From Delphinapterus leucas (lineage: Eukaryota > Chordata > Mammalia > Artiodactyla > Monodontidae), in assembly GCF_002288925.2 (NCBI RefSeq), contig NW_022098021.1:1905859-1969858 (forward strand): a stretch of DNA of 64,000 nucleotides. Direction: 5' to 3'. Below are positions 11,477-24,289 of the stretch, one piece after another. The notes under the pieces are model-generated. The model saw nothing but the letters and a program-made list of their open reading frames with translations. It was not told where the DNA came from and ran no database searches. A program made the translations under genes and the position numbers. How positions within the stretch are numbered: position 1 is the first letter of the stretch; each line of letters opens with the position of its first letter.

Positions 11477-11685
11477 GTGTGCGTGTATGTGTGTGTGTGA
11501 GCGTGTGTGTGCCTGTATGTGTGTGTGTGCGCGCGTGTGTATGTGCATGAGTGTATGTGTGCGTGTATGTGTGCGCATGTGTGCGTGTATCTGTGTGTGC
11601 GTGTGTATGTGTGAGAGACTGAATGTGTGCGCGAGTGTGTGCACGTGTGTGAGACTGAATGTGTGTGCGTGTGTGCGTGGAGGGC
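11477..11685. repeat. Imperfect GT-rich array of about 210 bp
   Basis: Alternating GT/GC/AT steps such as gtgtgcgtgtatgtgtgtgtg continue with many substitutions, including gcgcgc steps. An embedded phrase, gagactgaatgtgtg, occurs at about 11617 and 11652. That shows local segment duplication on top of dinucleotide slippage. The 130-170 codon frames across it are low-complexity artefacts. Confidence 0.92.
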
Positions 11686-14600
11686 ATGGGGGAACTAATG
11701 AAAATCTTGCGGAGAAAAAGAAAATGCTTACTCATTTCTTAACAGTTATTCACTCAAAAACAGTGTCAGAACATCCAAGAACACGTGTGGCAGTTTGCTT
11801 TCTGTTTGGAAAAGCCAAACCCAGGGTTCAAGAAGCAGACAGAGTAGGGCTGGGGGGAGACGCTGCCAGCAGAGCGGGCCCAGGGACCTGGGTGTGAGTG
11901 TGTGTCTGCGAGTTCTAGCTGGTTCTCAGGGCTCAGCACTTCCCCCTGTGTGTTCACAGCCAGCAGTCTGATCGCTGACCTTTACAGAAACAGGCCTGCC
12001 GAGGTGGGGAAATTTCAACAGTTCCCAGCCGGCGCTGGGCTGGGTGGAGGGGAGCCTCCTTTCTGCTGCTCTGTTTTTCCAAATAGCCTGGTTAGTTCTC
12101 TGGGTGGAGTTGAGATGTCCAGAAACCTCCGAGCTTCAGATTTGTTTCCCAAGAGGGTTCTTTTCAGGCCTTTGAGAATATTGAGACCATATCGTCATGT
12201 TTATTTTACTTTATGTTTTCATTTTCCTAAAAAGCAATTTGATACATTTGTATTTCTCTCTGGATAAAATCATGTGAAATTATGTTATATTGCTTGACAG
12301 GCTGCGTTGTTAACCCTCATGTTGTGTAGCGTGTGTCAGGGAATGCATTACACACAGCGCACAATTATTGGACACACCGGAGTCTCTTAAAATACGGGTA
12401 AAAGCTGCTGGAAGCATCAAAATCTCTGTTGTCCCAAGAGCAGGAGATACTGGGTTACTGCCTGTTAGTCTGATAGGCATAGTTTAAACACTTACTTTAA
12501 ATAAAAATACACATAAAACAGAGCCCATTTTGGATCACCTTTGATCTCTAAGTGGTACCAAAAGGGCTAGATTTTACTGGGAACTCACCTATCCTCTAGC
12601 AAATTGGTTGGCTGTTCATGTCTTTTTATAAAAGATAAATATTTTGTTCCTCCCCTGAGATCAAAAGAAAGTTCTATAAAGGTGTTTCCATGTCAGTTTT
12701 CTTTTTAAAAAGTGTTTTTGGTTTGCTAAAATCTTCCATACCTGCAGACTTTCTCTCCAGCCTGTTTTTGCTGAATACCTAATCAACACTGAGGCCCACA
12801 GGACAGCATTAGTGAACCCATGAGTCAAGGTTCTGTGGGCACTTCATCATCAGAGTAAAATCTTTGTTGGTTTAAGTTAGATCGTGTACATGACAGGAGT
12901 CACCATATGGAAAGTTTGGCTGAGTCTGTATTTCTAATTTTTCTTTGCTGAGAACTCCCATGAAAATTCACATCTTTGAAGATGGTAAAAGCAATAATTC
13001 CCAGGTCTGGATTACATTCTGCATACGTTCCTGAGCATATACACATTTCTCTACCCATAAATGGGGGGGAGAATTAGGCTGATAATGGCTCATTAAAAAT
13101 TTTTTAACATTATATACATAGTTAAAAATTATATGAATCTAAAATTTTACATATACCTCACTAAAGTTACATGTATAATACTAAAAGCATTTATGCATTC
13201 ATATTTATATATGCATGAGTCAGAAAGACTCATTTTTCTTTTTTTAAGAAAAATACCTTGATTGGTCATTTTGGGAGGCAAGTCAGGCTCTGGCACAGTC
13301 TACAGAGTGGGGATGTGAGAGCCTGGTGGAGCAAGAATTAAAGGAATAAGAATGCTTCTAGGCACAAGTCGGTCTACAACGCAGATAATAAAGAGTTTGC
13401 ATTGCACTGATGTAAAGCTTCTGTGTGTTCACCCTTCAGTAACTTTGGCTTTTCACACAATGGAAACCAGGTAAAAGGGGCCCAGATCCATCTCACCAAG
13501 ACCCATCACCCAAGATGCAGAGAAAATACACTCCTTACCCAAACTGAGAGATAAGCATCACTCTGTGGGTCCCGAGTACATTTCCTCGCTTTAATGTACA
13601 TGGGCAGGTTTCCACGTGCAGGAGAAAAAGATGACCTTCCGCGAAAATGAATTTACTGGGAGTCCTTAAGTTCACAGATGCACTCATGCTCACCTTTCTC
13701 TGGGAGATTCATAACATGGTTACGCATCTGCGTTAAATTAGATTTGAAAATCTTCTGCTAACCTAACAAGTTTTAGATACAGGACATTCATGTTTTTTTA
13801 TTTCAGACTGATTTTAGACATCAGTTCAGGCTTTTTACTACACATTTCACTCTATTGTTTTGTGCTGGTAGGTGTAATTGTTTTCATTAAATATGATAGA
13901 AATAGTGTATTAAATGGTTATAAAATTGGCATAAAAGGAATCCTTGTTTGGGGAAAAGATGTCAAATCCGCATACAAATAGAGAAAAAAATCTTTTAAAT
14001 TTGCAACACACAGTGGGCCTATGAAGAATTCTGCGTAAATGTAATGGATAACATTTAAGCAGCGGTAGCTCTCAATAAGTTATGCTGGATTTGCTGGTTT
14101 GTGCAGTTACGTTTATGTAGAATGGGAAGCTGGCATTGTAGATATCAGATCATGGCTCTATATAGAAGGCTTTCTAGTGAATTAGATGTTAGATAAACAC
14201 CAGAGTGAGGAGGTTCCTAATCTATGTTACTTGGTAAGTTTAAAAAAAATAGTTCGAAATCAGCTACTGAATTGAATCGATCACTTTGATGATCATTCAA
14301 ATAAATACAGACAAAAGACAATGCTCGAACTATTAAATAAGTGAATTTACAAAGACTTGTTGGTGAATGATTCAGACACTTTCCCTAAATTTGCATCTCT
14401 ATTTCGAGTGGCATCCAGCAGGCGTTTAGAGGTTTTGTGGCCCTGGTTCCCCACTTCTGCCCCGATTTTGTGCCTTTGCTGAGGTTCTGTATGTGGCTGC
14501 CGGTCAGAGGCGTGGGAGGCTCTCGGGACCAGGGACTCTGACCTCCCAGACTGAGGTAGGGCGCGCTCTCTGGTTCTCTGGAAAGCTCCCAGGAGACTCG

Positions 14601-14690
14601 AATCCGCAGCCGTGGGCTGAGAGCACAGGCTCTGCTGCCTCTGTAGGTTTTCTTTCTTTCATTTTTAAAACCTGTCTTTCCAATTCATCA
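11686..14690. other. Unassigned sequence, AT-rich from about 12240
   Basis: The segment 12240-14400 is clearly more AT-rich than its surroundings, with runs such as 'ttaaaaattttttaacattatatacatag' near 13090-13200. No gene, SINE or LTR was recognised. It could be old, fully decayed repeat DNA or unique sequence. Confidence 0.45.
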
Positions 14691-14694
14691 GCGG

Positions 14695-14795
14695 GCCTTT
14701 GGGAGGCAGGGATGGTATCCCTGTCCTGGTGTAGAGTCTGGTCCATAGTGGGCAGTCACGGTGTTGGTTGGATGAATGAGTTTATGTGCCACGTC
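14695..14795 (+). mobile_element. L2 LINE 3'-end fragment, plus strand
   Basis: 'gggcctttgggaggcagggatggtatccctg...tctggtccatagtgggcagtcacggtgttggttggatgaatgag' resembles the L2 3' terminus (ctgtctgtcttg...cctggcacatagtaggcgctcaataaat...gaatgaatg). It is strongly diverged. Confidence 0.5.
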
Positions 14796-15304
14796 TTCTA
14801 AGATGACCGCACTGACTTCAAAACTACACGACCGCACTGAGAATAGCTCAGAAATTAAGCTGAGCCACTGAGAAGCAGCACCCGCCTTCACAAAACGTGA
14901 AGAAGAGAAGCCTTGGCAAAGATCCCAGCCAGTGTGATCTCAGCAGGAGTAAAGGGCGGGGCACTAAAGTCAGCCCCCAGGGGCGTGAGGTCCAGAAGAT
15001 TCCGGTTGGGCCATCAGCGCCCAGAGAGCCAGGGGCCAGGGGGACATGAGAGGAACTGGGAGGCATGTGTGGGCAGCGGGGTGGAGCTCAAAGGAGGGAA
15101 AGGGACCCCGTCCCCAGGCTTAAAGGGACCGAGAGCCCCCAGACCTGAAGACCGCCCAGGGGCACCTCAGGCAACAAGTGGGATGATGTCGTTTTAGCTT
15201 CGAACCCAAGCGAGTTGAGATGAGGACATTTCCAAGGCGAAGGAAATTGGAACAGGCAACCCAAAACTCACCTAGGATTATAAGCTTTGTCCTAGGCAGT
15301 CTTT

Positions 15305-15390
15305 TTTGTTTTGCTTTTACAGATTTGCACTATGTTGAGGCTTAGAGAGGTGAAGTTACTTACTGAGCTAGAAGAGCTCTTGTGTGATGT
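15305..15390 (-). mobile_element. MIR fragment, minus strand
   Basis: 'ttttacagatttgcactatgttgaggcttagagaggtgaagttactta' is the complement of the central MIR consensus (ttttacagatgaggaaactgaggcttagagagg). It is short and diverged. Confidence 0.65.
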
Positions 15391-15399
15391 GTCCTGGTT

Positions 15400-18300
15400 G
15401 GCATCTGGGGACGAGTGGGTGACGGGAATGCAGAACAAATGCAGCTCTGGGGGTCCACATTCTCCCCCATGGGGCCCCTCTCCTCTCCTCTCCCAGCACA
15501 GACTCAGATTCTCAAAAGGCATCCTTAAGGCACAAAGATGTGAGCATCGTTTACCAGCCTAGAAACCTGTTTCTTTTATTAACAAGTGTATTAAAGTGTT
15601 GGTTCAGTGATGGTTTTTCCCTCCCTGCCCACCTATGAAGGGGCATTTTCCACAGAAGTTCTTATAACTGGCGGTAGGTGAGTCCTTAGAAACTCCTCAG
15701 CCTTTAACAAATACTTTAGCACTGTGTAAGCAAAAGATAAGGAGGAAGAGTAATTTTTGGTTGGTTAAAAAAATAAAAGTGCTCGCTTGCTTTGGGCAGA
15801 ACGAGCCTGAACACACAGGCTTGTAGGATCTGTTCTGTGCTCTCTGGTCTGGCTCATGTCTTGACACCGTTAGATACCTTCTCTGCCTCCTTCTCGTGGG
15901 TCTTCAGCTGTCAATGTTTCCTTATCTTGTCCTGCGTGTTTAGTCTTTCCGTAGACTTTGGGGTAGGGGTAGGTTTTATACAACTCACCCGAGTCTTTTC
16001 TACTGTCTGGGTATTTTTCTTTAAACCCCACGCTAGCTATAAATTCAGTTCTCAATCAGAGACTGGTTTATAATGGACGGATCCTCACCTTGTGTTTCAC
16101 CTCCACTTGTTCTTTGATTTCCAGTTGAAAGGCAGTGCCCAAGCTCAGCCGTAGCTCTGCGTAATCCTGTTCTGGTGCTTGGGATATCACTTCTTTTTTC
16201 CCATATCAGCATCGTCTCATCTGTGAAAACTCTTGTTTTGATTTACAATCACATTGACTTTATGTGGTATATGTTATTTTTAGTTCATCTTCTTATTTGG
16301 TATTAGTTACTAGATCAGTTTAATGATCAATTCTCAACAATAGGGAAGGAGATCATCCTGAACCAGATGCACATAAAGGTGAGAAACCATGGTGCCAAAT
16401 TTACCCTGAGACATTGGATGCTGATTCTCTCTGATCAGACACCCCATCCAACCAGGTCCCTGAAGAAGGCAAAGAAATTTAAGTTTTCACATGAATAACA
16501 GCTCTGCTGTGAAACGTCACTACAAGTTCCAGCAGGCCGGGCAGAACTCCGTGGAGAACTGTCTCGGACAGTCACGCTGAAGGAGAGCCGTGCCCGGGCT
16601 ACTCTGTCCACAGCACCTGGGGACCTTGTGTGCTGTCTTTCCAGTCACCATAGAGACAGGCTGGAGGAGATGTGCCCCGAGAAGAACTGCAGGGGAGCAG
16701 AGGGCAGGACGGATTTGGCCCAAAGCGGACATGAAAGTGGCATAGAAGACCTGTGAGCGTCCCTCTGGGCTGGGGTGGAGGGTGCAGTGGGAAAAGGGCA
16801 GCACTCCCCAGGCCCCTTCCTCTGGGCCTCCAGGAGGGGCTCCACCTGCCAGGGATCTCAGCTCCGGGAGGGACAGAACCAAGTCAAAGTGAAAGTGAAG
16901 GCCAGCCAGGCTTCCTGCTTCCTTGTGGGGTCGGCTCAGCCTGGACACACACACGCACACACGGGGAGATGGCGGGGAGAGAACAAAGTGAAGAGAGACC
17001 CTGGCCCTTCTCCCGAGGAGCAGCACCTGCTACCTGCCCCCTGGGCCAGGGTCCTCCTGCCCGAACTCCACGTGGCCGAGAGTATCATCTGGGGCCAACG
17101 GAGGGGCTTGTCCTTAGAGGCGTGTTGAGAAAAGTGGCCTGTGATGGGACGGGGACAGGAAGCTTCGACTTCCTTGCAGACACCGTGCTCCTTCCTCACC
17201 ACCTCCCTTCGGGGCCGCTGAGGGCAAGGCATCCCGTCCGCTCACTTTGCTGCCCTGCCTCTCTGCCCCCACTTAATGCCTGGACTTCTCCCCCGATCCT
17301 GTGAAGCCTCAGGACCCTTCACAGGACGATGTTTTAAATACATATAAGAATTAATAAGTCACAGAGGATGACAAAGGCTGCCTGTCATACTGAAGTGACA
17401 TCTACCGATGGATCCCTGGGGGAACATGGGGCCCCGGGTAAAAACCAGTGTTTAGTAGGGCTGTACGTAAGTCCGGGGCCCTGCAGGGAAGAGGTGGCAC
17501 GCCCGAGCTGACACAAGCTGAGGATTGCTTGATAAAAAGACGCTGCAAAGCACAGGCAGGGTGTAGGGCACAGTGCAGAGCCCTGAAGCACATGGTTCCA
17601 GAAAGTACAGAGCTTTATCGACAGCAGAGACCAAAGGGAGGACAAGCGGGGGCAGGACACGTACCTAGAGAAGGTGACTCGGTCCTGGGAACAGGTGGCC
17701 ACGCGGGAGCCCTCCGGTCCCCCAGCCCGGGCTCCCAGAGATGCTGTACGTGGAGCAGACTTTTAACAAAATGTAAATCAATTTAGGGCGCAGCCGTTCT
17801 CCTGTCGGCATCAGAGGCCTCCAAGTCCCTCAACTCCCCCCTGGCCCCGGTCCTGTGTCTCGTGTTTTCTTAACCCTGAGCATGGTCAAGAGGTAGCCAT
17901 GCGGCAGGTAAACTACCCGCACAGACCGCATGGCTACAAAGTTCACTCACCATCACTCAGTCTTCATTTCTGTCGGCAAATATTTAAGAATACTTTAAAC
18001 CATATGTGGAGTTAGAGTAATTGATTTCCCCTCCTTTATGCTAGACTAATTTTTCTTTTATGATTGATTTAAGAACAACACTCGTTGATAGTTTTCCCAG
18101 GAAATCTCGTTACTCGCAGGTTGGCTGGCCCAGGACGTCACCTCACTGTGCTAAAGGAGAAAATCTTTACAAGTTTCATCTTGAGAAACAGTTAAATTTA
18201 CCAAATTCTTTGGGAGCATCGATTTAGTCTTTGACCGTGTAGGCAGAGTACTTGGGAACTATTTGAAAAGTCATTTGTTCCAATGTCTTGTATTGTCATT

Positions 18301-20740
18301 CTACAAATTACACAAAACTATTTAAAAGGGAAAAAGAAGAAAGAACGATTATTATCAACCCGCAGAGATTCATTGAGAACGTATACCCAGTGTTCCGTGG
18401 CAGGTTTCCTTCTGCAATAATAGAGGGTAAGGGAAGGTCTGCCCCGGGGGGGCGGTTCTGCAAGGAGGCCAGGGGTCAGTTACTGGTGTTAAGAGATGGA
18501 GCGCATGTCTGGGCTACAGGGAGAGGGTCTGAGGGCGGCGTCCGTCTGGGAGCCCCCAGAGCCCCCTCCTGGCTGGTCCCCTCTGTTTCCCCCGCCGCCG
18601 TCTGACTCTTTGGCTGTTTGTCTCCAAGTGTCATAATGCTCTCTTTTAAAGTCCAAGTTGAAGTTCAAGAAGTTTTGCTTCCTAAAAAGCCAGCTTGGTG
18701 CCTGCATGTGAAACATTGAGCTCCTTTCCACGGGGGTTTTTGTTTTGTTTTGAAGTACAAAGCAGTTCTCCAAAACTGATCTCCCAAGCCAAGGGTGGGA
18801 TGTAAGTTGTCTTCTGTGGCTGGCTTTCCTGGACCCCAAATTGCCACCAGCGGTGTTCTCTCCTTGTTTTCCTTCCACCGGGATCCTAACGTGGTCGGTG
18901 GCTTGATGACTGGAATGGGTATTTGCAGATGGGGCTCTTGGCAAAACATGACCTTTTCTTTTTCGTCTTCTTTTTTTTTTTTTTCAGGCAGTGACTCTCT
19001 GCAGAAGGTCTTTTATTTCTTTTTCTCCTGAATTCTCAGAGGGCACACAGAGATGTAGAGGGAGGAACGGCTGAATATTCCTGCTAGTGTTTGGACCAGA
19101 CCAGCCCTAAAATTTTCTGGTTATTAACACGGGGGAGACGGGCTTGTGGGAGGCTAACACAGGGATGGCTCAGCTAGCTCGCTCCTTCTGTGGAGTGTCT
19201 GCGTGACTTTGGAAAGGCTGCCAGGTGCCCATCTGTTAGCAACACAACCTCTGCCACAAACACAGCTGTCGTGACAACCACGCCGAGTTCGTCTTTCAAA
19301 TAAAACTTGTTAAAAGCTACTGCCCTCCAGTCCCCACCCACTGCAGTTAACTGCCTTAAATCGCCCCCTGACTAGTATTTATTTTCTTAGGCGTACCTTA
19401 CTTGTGCAGCTGTGGCATGCCAGCCTTTGATTTAAAATAACCCCACCAGGATGAGCATTTACAGTCCCCCAAAGGTCAGGATGTGTTTAGGGTCCCACCC
19501 GAACCTTCTCAGGCTGCAGAGCCGGCATCCAGGGCCCTCCGGTCACCCCTCCGTTACATGGTCTTCAAGTCTGGCAGCTGACGGGTCGGCGGATTGCTTC
19601 CAGATGATGACTGACCAGGTAGACACACTTAGAGGAGAACTATAGTGCAAAGGGTGGAAAGCCTCACCCTCAGGCCAGTGTCCCTCCCAGCACCCCTGCT
19701 TCCCCCGAACTTGGGTGGCAGAGGCAACTCGGGACTAACTTCATCTCACCCGTGGAATCTGAGTGGAGTGAGCGATGTAACAGTCCAGTGGCACGGGGCG
19801 TCCCGGAACGTGTGTTTTCTTTTACCTTACATATTTGAAATCGTAAGGGACGCGTGAGCCCTTGGGATGACTCTTTGATTGAAAAGCAACGTAACGCTCT
19901 TGATAAGTTCTCTGGAGCTGGTCCTTTTAGAAAACCTTTCTCTAGTAGAGAAGCGTCTTCAGTGCAGCCTGTAAAAACGGGCACTCTGCTTAGAAAAAAC
20001 ATAGGCTAAGGTAGGAAAAGTGAAACGATGATGAAACGTACTGTGTATCCGGGAATGCTTTGTACCTTCTGGAAACGAAAACCAGAAGAGCCGTTTCTGA
20101 TTGTGAGGATATGCCCAGCGACCGCGCCTGGATCTGAACAGCGTGGTCAGTACCAAGTGTTTGGGAGAAGAGTTGTGCCTACGGCCCTGGGAGACGAACG
20201 GTGCAATCTGCACACTGCATCCCGCCCTCCACGCGGCCGAAGTGCTGCGGACACTGATCACGCAGCGGCGTTTGCTGAAGGAACGCTCAGGTGAAAAGTG
20301 ATGAGGATGTTGTTAAAGGATAAACTTTCAGCGAGAATCCGATCCTGGCTCTCATACAAACGTGATCAACACGTGTCAAAAATTTTATTGAGTGTATTAA
20401 TTAACGAAGAAAACAGTAAGGTAGCAAGACACCTGGTTCAAAAGAGAACTCCAGGGACCACACATAGATTTCAGAGAAGGAACGCTGACTTGAGTTTACA
20501 AATGGGTGTAAACTGGCCAAATGCGTCCGCGATCGCAGGGCAATGATCAATTGCCTTCCGAGGGACACCGTACATATCTCTGTGGGGAGGATTATTTGCA
20601 CAGTTAACACTTTTCTACAAATTAACTTGTGTCTCTACCGACTTGTAAAATATCCTAGTTGAGGAAAAACGAAGATGCACGTCCTACAGAGTCAAACAAG
20701 CCTGTGGTGTCAGGAGTCCGCTGAGGTCTATCCGGCAACC
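15400..20740. other. Unassigned sequence, no gene seen
   Basis: This 5-kb stretch has GC-rich patches (16500-17300, 18400-18600) with long random frames on both strands. It also has an AT-rich patch at 17940-18300. I recognise no transposon, RNA gene or domain. The only distinct structure is the inverted repeat at 17893-17937. A T-tract followed by cag at about 18968-18986 resembles a 3' splice site, but no supporting exon is evident. Confidence 0.45.
17893..17937. repeat. Perfect 12-bp inverted repeat with 21-nt loop
   Basis: gtagccatgcgg at 17893-17904 is the exact reverse complement of ccgcatggctac at 17926-17937. The 21-nt loop contains a second small inverted pair, ggta/tacc (17907-17910 and 17914-17917). 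The transcript of either strand could fold into a stable hairpin. No T-tract follows and no known RNA family is evident. Confidence 0.85.
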
Positions 20741-20744
20741 TCAC

Positions 20745-20880
20745 TCGTCTCCGAGGTCAGCACTTTGGGTGACTCTACTTCACAGCTGAGGGAGCAGAGA
20801 GAGATGAAGCCCCTGGCCGGAGGTTACAGAGCAAGGAAGGGGGCCCAGCCGGGCACCTCCACCGCCCCAGGCTCTGCCTG
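20745..20880 (-). mobile_element. Possible MIR fragment, minus strand
   Basis: 'cagctgagggagcagagagagatgaagcccctggccggaggttacagagcaaggaagg' resembles the complement of MIR (agatgaggaaactgaggcacagagaggttaag...cacacagc). It is heavily diverged and GC-shifted. Confidence 0.4.
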
Positions 20881-20884
20881 AGGA

Positions 20885-22285
20885 TGGAGGTCGTCAGGGG
20901 ATCAACGGGCCCAGCAGAGAGGCCTCTGTTACCTTTGGTCTCTGAGTCCTCAGGAAGTGCCTCCAGGGAAAGTCGGGCCTTTGAAGTGTCCTGGATTCCC
21001 CGGGGACTTTGGAGGCAGAAATGGACACATTGCGCTGCTTGCTGTCCCTTAGTCTGCAAGTTACGTCTGCAACTGGTGAAGCATTGTTTCCTCACCTTGA
21101 TTTGCACGTCCACCGGCTCTGATGCGCCACCAACGGTTGAGGCTGAACAGCTCCATGGCACGTCGCGTGGCACCTGCTCATCCCAGTGGGACACCCGTCC
21201 GTCACAAATCCAGGCAGCCAGCGACCTCGGGCCACGCACTGGTAGAATATGTTTGCTCAGGTGTCTCCAGTTAGAAAGGCCCCTCACGAGGTCTCCTGCA
21301 CCCGAGGTGCTGGACCACCCCTACTCCTGACCCTGCATCCTCCGGGGACCAGGCCTATTTTCGTAAAGTGGACCGTGGCCAACGTGGAGAGCTGCAAATT
21401 CCCAGACTGGCAAAAAGTCTTCCTATTCATTTTCTCCCCCAGTTTCCACTGCTTCATATTAAAAAAGAAAGTCCAGGAAAGGAAATATTTAGCACAGTCG
21501 GAGAGCTGTGCCCTGGGAGCTGTAAAACTTTACCATCCTCGGCCTCCTTCTGTGTCATCTTTACCTACCCTGGAACCCGGGAGATTCTTCTGGGGGAGGT
21601 GGTGCGTTGGGTCACACACTTGCAGGTTAGCTGCAAAGGCTCCCGGGAAAGAAAAAGGACCGGGAGGCTCCCTTCCACCCACCCAGAACCAGGACGGCTC
21701 GTCCACAGGCCAGCTGTGCCCAGAGCAGGAAACCAGGCAGGGTCTTCCTCCTCCAGCCCGGGGGTCCCTTTGCTTAAGAAAGACCAGAGAGGAGAGAGTA
21801 GGTCATCCACAGTGTGGAAGGACTGTGACTTGCTTTTTTTTTGCCGGGTTTTTGTTTTTAAATGAGCGTTGGCCCTCCTTGTGTAAGGACAGTTGGGGCA
21901 GGACCCAGTGTTATCTGATACTTCATGAAGAAAAACAAAACCAAGCAATGCAGTGATAATAGAAATAATTTAAAATCTCGTTTAAAAAAATTGCTTTGTC
22001 CCTGAAAGCTTCCTTTAGAGAGATTTGGTGGGGAGGGATGTTGGCCCCCATTTGTCTCCAAGGGGCAAAGGGGCAAAGCTGGGAAGAAGGCTCCCGAGGG
22101 TGGGATGGAATGGGGGAGTTTCTTTTATCAATTCACCTTTTTCTCTGCTGGAGTCATAGCCCTTTGTGGGCATCACTTCCTAACTCTTCCTGTCGTTGGT
22201 GGATTGAAGTTGGCCATGGTGGGATATTTACACCATGGTAGTTGGCAAACACTACAAATCCAGGCTCCTTCACCCCTGCCAGAGT
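20885..22285. other. GC-rich unassigned sequence with the longest open frame
   Basis: The longest open frame in the window (235 codons, 21249-21956) lies here, overlapped by another of 165 codons in a different frame. Its composition follows local GC content, and I see no domain, signal peptide, repeat motif or codon bias. A T-rich tract near 21833 and the A-rich end suggest ordinary non-coding DNA. I do not call a gene. Confidence 0.5.
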
Positions 22286-22390
22286 GCCAGGTCATTAAAT
22301 GCTCACTCCACATACATCAAGTACCGAGAGCACTGTTTGGCATACAGCTGGTGCCCAATAAATACTTGTTGAGGCAATGAATGAATGAGT
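22285..22390 (+). mobile_element. L2 LINE 3' end, plus strand
   Basis: 'gagcactgtttggcatacagctggtgcccaataaatacttgttgaggcaatgaatgaatgag' matches the L2 3' terminus closely, including the aataaat and gaatgaatg end. Confidence 0.8.
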
Positions 22391-22584
22391 CTTGCTGACA
22401 ATGTATAGGAAATTTAAGGAAAATTTCTCTCTACTAAAATAAAAAACATCCTAAGTTATCGAAGTTTAGAATTTTATCTCGAATTTCCTCAACTGTATCA
22501 TGTAACTTCTGGTTTGGTAGGCAACATTTAAGCTGCTTTTCATCCTTTGCCTCTTTGAGTCTCCAAACAGTCATTGGCAGAGCG

Positions 22585-22705
22585 GGAATTTTTCTCGTTA
22601 TCACAGAGAGGACAGGAAGGTTCAGCGTCGCCGAGGGAAGGTCACAACGCTGTGAAGGGACAGAGCTCACATTCAAACCCAAGGCTGGTTGACTTCAAAG
22701 CTGCT
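22585..22705 (-). mobile_element. MIR fragment, minus strand
   Basis: 'cacagagaggacaggaaggttcagcgtcgccgagggaaggtcacaacgctgtgaagggacagagctcacattcaaacccaagg' follows the complement of MIR (gaggttaagtaacttgcccaaggtcacacagct...gagccaggattcgaacccagg). Confidence 0.6.
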
Positions 22706-22709
22706 GCTT

Positions 22710-24285
22710 GGCCACAAGACAGCAAAGGCTCATCGTGAGGTGAAGGAGGCCGTGCCATCCAGCGCCCTCCCTCAGGTCCCGCGTTACTTAACGAGCAAGG
22801 CCAGTGAACTTCCAGCCCTGCACACGGTCCCTTATTCCCTGCTGGGAGATGTGAGAGCAGACAGGTATGCGTTTGGGACTCAGGGCGGTAAATTCAGCCC
22901 CCTAGAGGATGAGTCTGTTGGCTGAGCAGGGAAGATGCAGCGATGTGAAGCAGCTGCCTTGTCTGCTCTCCGGCACGAGGATGCCGTCTTTGAACGACAG
23001 TGCTTACTTGGTGCCGGGACCTCAGCACAGCCAGGCTCCCCTGCGGCTCCCCTCCCCTTTCGCATGCCTGCTGCACCACTTGGTTGAGGATAGGCAGGGG
23101 GAAGGATGGGAGAAGCTGGTCTCACCCATGAACATTTCAGTGAAAGAGGCTGAGAAAACAGGGTATTGAAAATCCCCACCATCGCGCCCTGCCCGTACCT
23201 GGTCGTGCTCCGAGTCAGGGATACAGGCAGCCGCTTGCCCACCCGTCCTCTCTCCTTCACTGGTTCTGCCCTTCTGGGGCCCTTCAGCTGCCCGCTCAGT
23301 GGGGCCAAAGTTCAGCCTGGAGGTGGAGAGGGGAATAGTGGGGGGACCACGTGATACAGCAGGACGACGGCTGGCTCTGCTCAGCCCACGTTCTACATGA
23401 AAGCGACATAAATGCATCACTGTGCGAACAGAAGCGTTTCACTAATGAGAGAGGTGCCTATTCAGCTGCACTGAAGGCACTGAGGCTAAAATTAGGACCG
23501 GAGGCGATCAGCCCTCCCGTCCTGCCGTTGCCTGCTTTGAGTAAAGCTCACAGAAGTTCAGAAGGAAGCCCTGTTGTGCCGCTTTCCTGAAATGTCAGTG
23601 CTCTCACCCGAAGGGGTGTGTGCTTTCTCCTGTCTCGAGGAGGCGGTTATTTCTAAAACCCAGTTTCACACGTCGCCGGCTTTGGGGCTGGATCTACTGC
23701 CCTCACCCTTCACCCAAGGCACGGTCCAGCCAGGTGGGCTCACCAAGTACAGCGCCTCACTCAGGAGGCCGCGGCGTCAGGAGTAATTCAGGCGGCTTAC
23801 TTGTGGGCTCCTGTGAGGGTGCTGCTAACAGCGCTATTTCAGTTTTCAAAGCCAAAAATCTAGCAAACGATTTGCAACATGAGAGACTGAATGCTGCTAG
23901 CTCATAAAACCAATGCCGTGTAAATAAAGCTGAGAGGGAAATAAAGTTGCCTGTGTCTTGGGCCCAAATTGCCAAGACTGGTGGGACGGGAAGGACAGAG
24001 CAGGTCCTGTTTGTGCGGCATCTCCTGGGGTGAGTCCGGGGCTTTGGACGTGGCTCTAAGTGCCGCGGGGACACCGTGAGGCATCCTGGGGGAGCTCGGG
24101 GAGAGGCTGGCGGGACTGTGGCGTGCTTACAGCTGCATTTCCAAAATCCCCTTCTGGCTGCAGAGCAGGAAGAGGCCGGGTCACTGCCTGTGATGGTGAC
24201 AACAGGAGGGCCCAGGACAAAGACACTGGCAGCTGCAGAAGCCTGGGGCTGGTGGCATTGAAAGAGAGTCAGTGGAATTAATAAA
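22710..24285. other. Unassigned sequence, no gene seen
   Basis: Moderately GC-rich with overlapping random frames. No repeat or exon can be defended here. Confidence 0.45.
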
Positions 24286-24289
24286 TTTT

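Noticed and set aside
16753..17304. 183-codon plus frame with an opposing 168-codon minus frame
   Set aside because: Both follow GC-rich composition. No domain or splice support.
18960..18990. Pyrimidine tract plus cag as a 3' splice site
   Set aside because: T-runs followed by cag are common in mammalian DNA, and no conserved or bounded exon follows.
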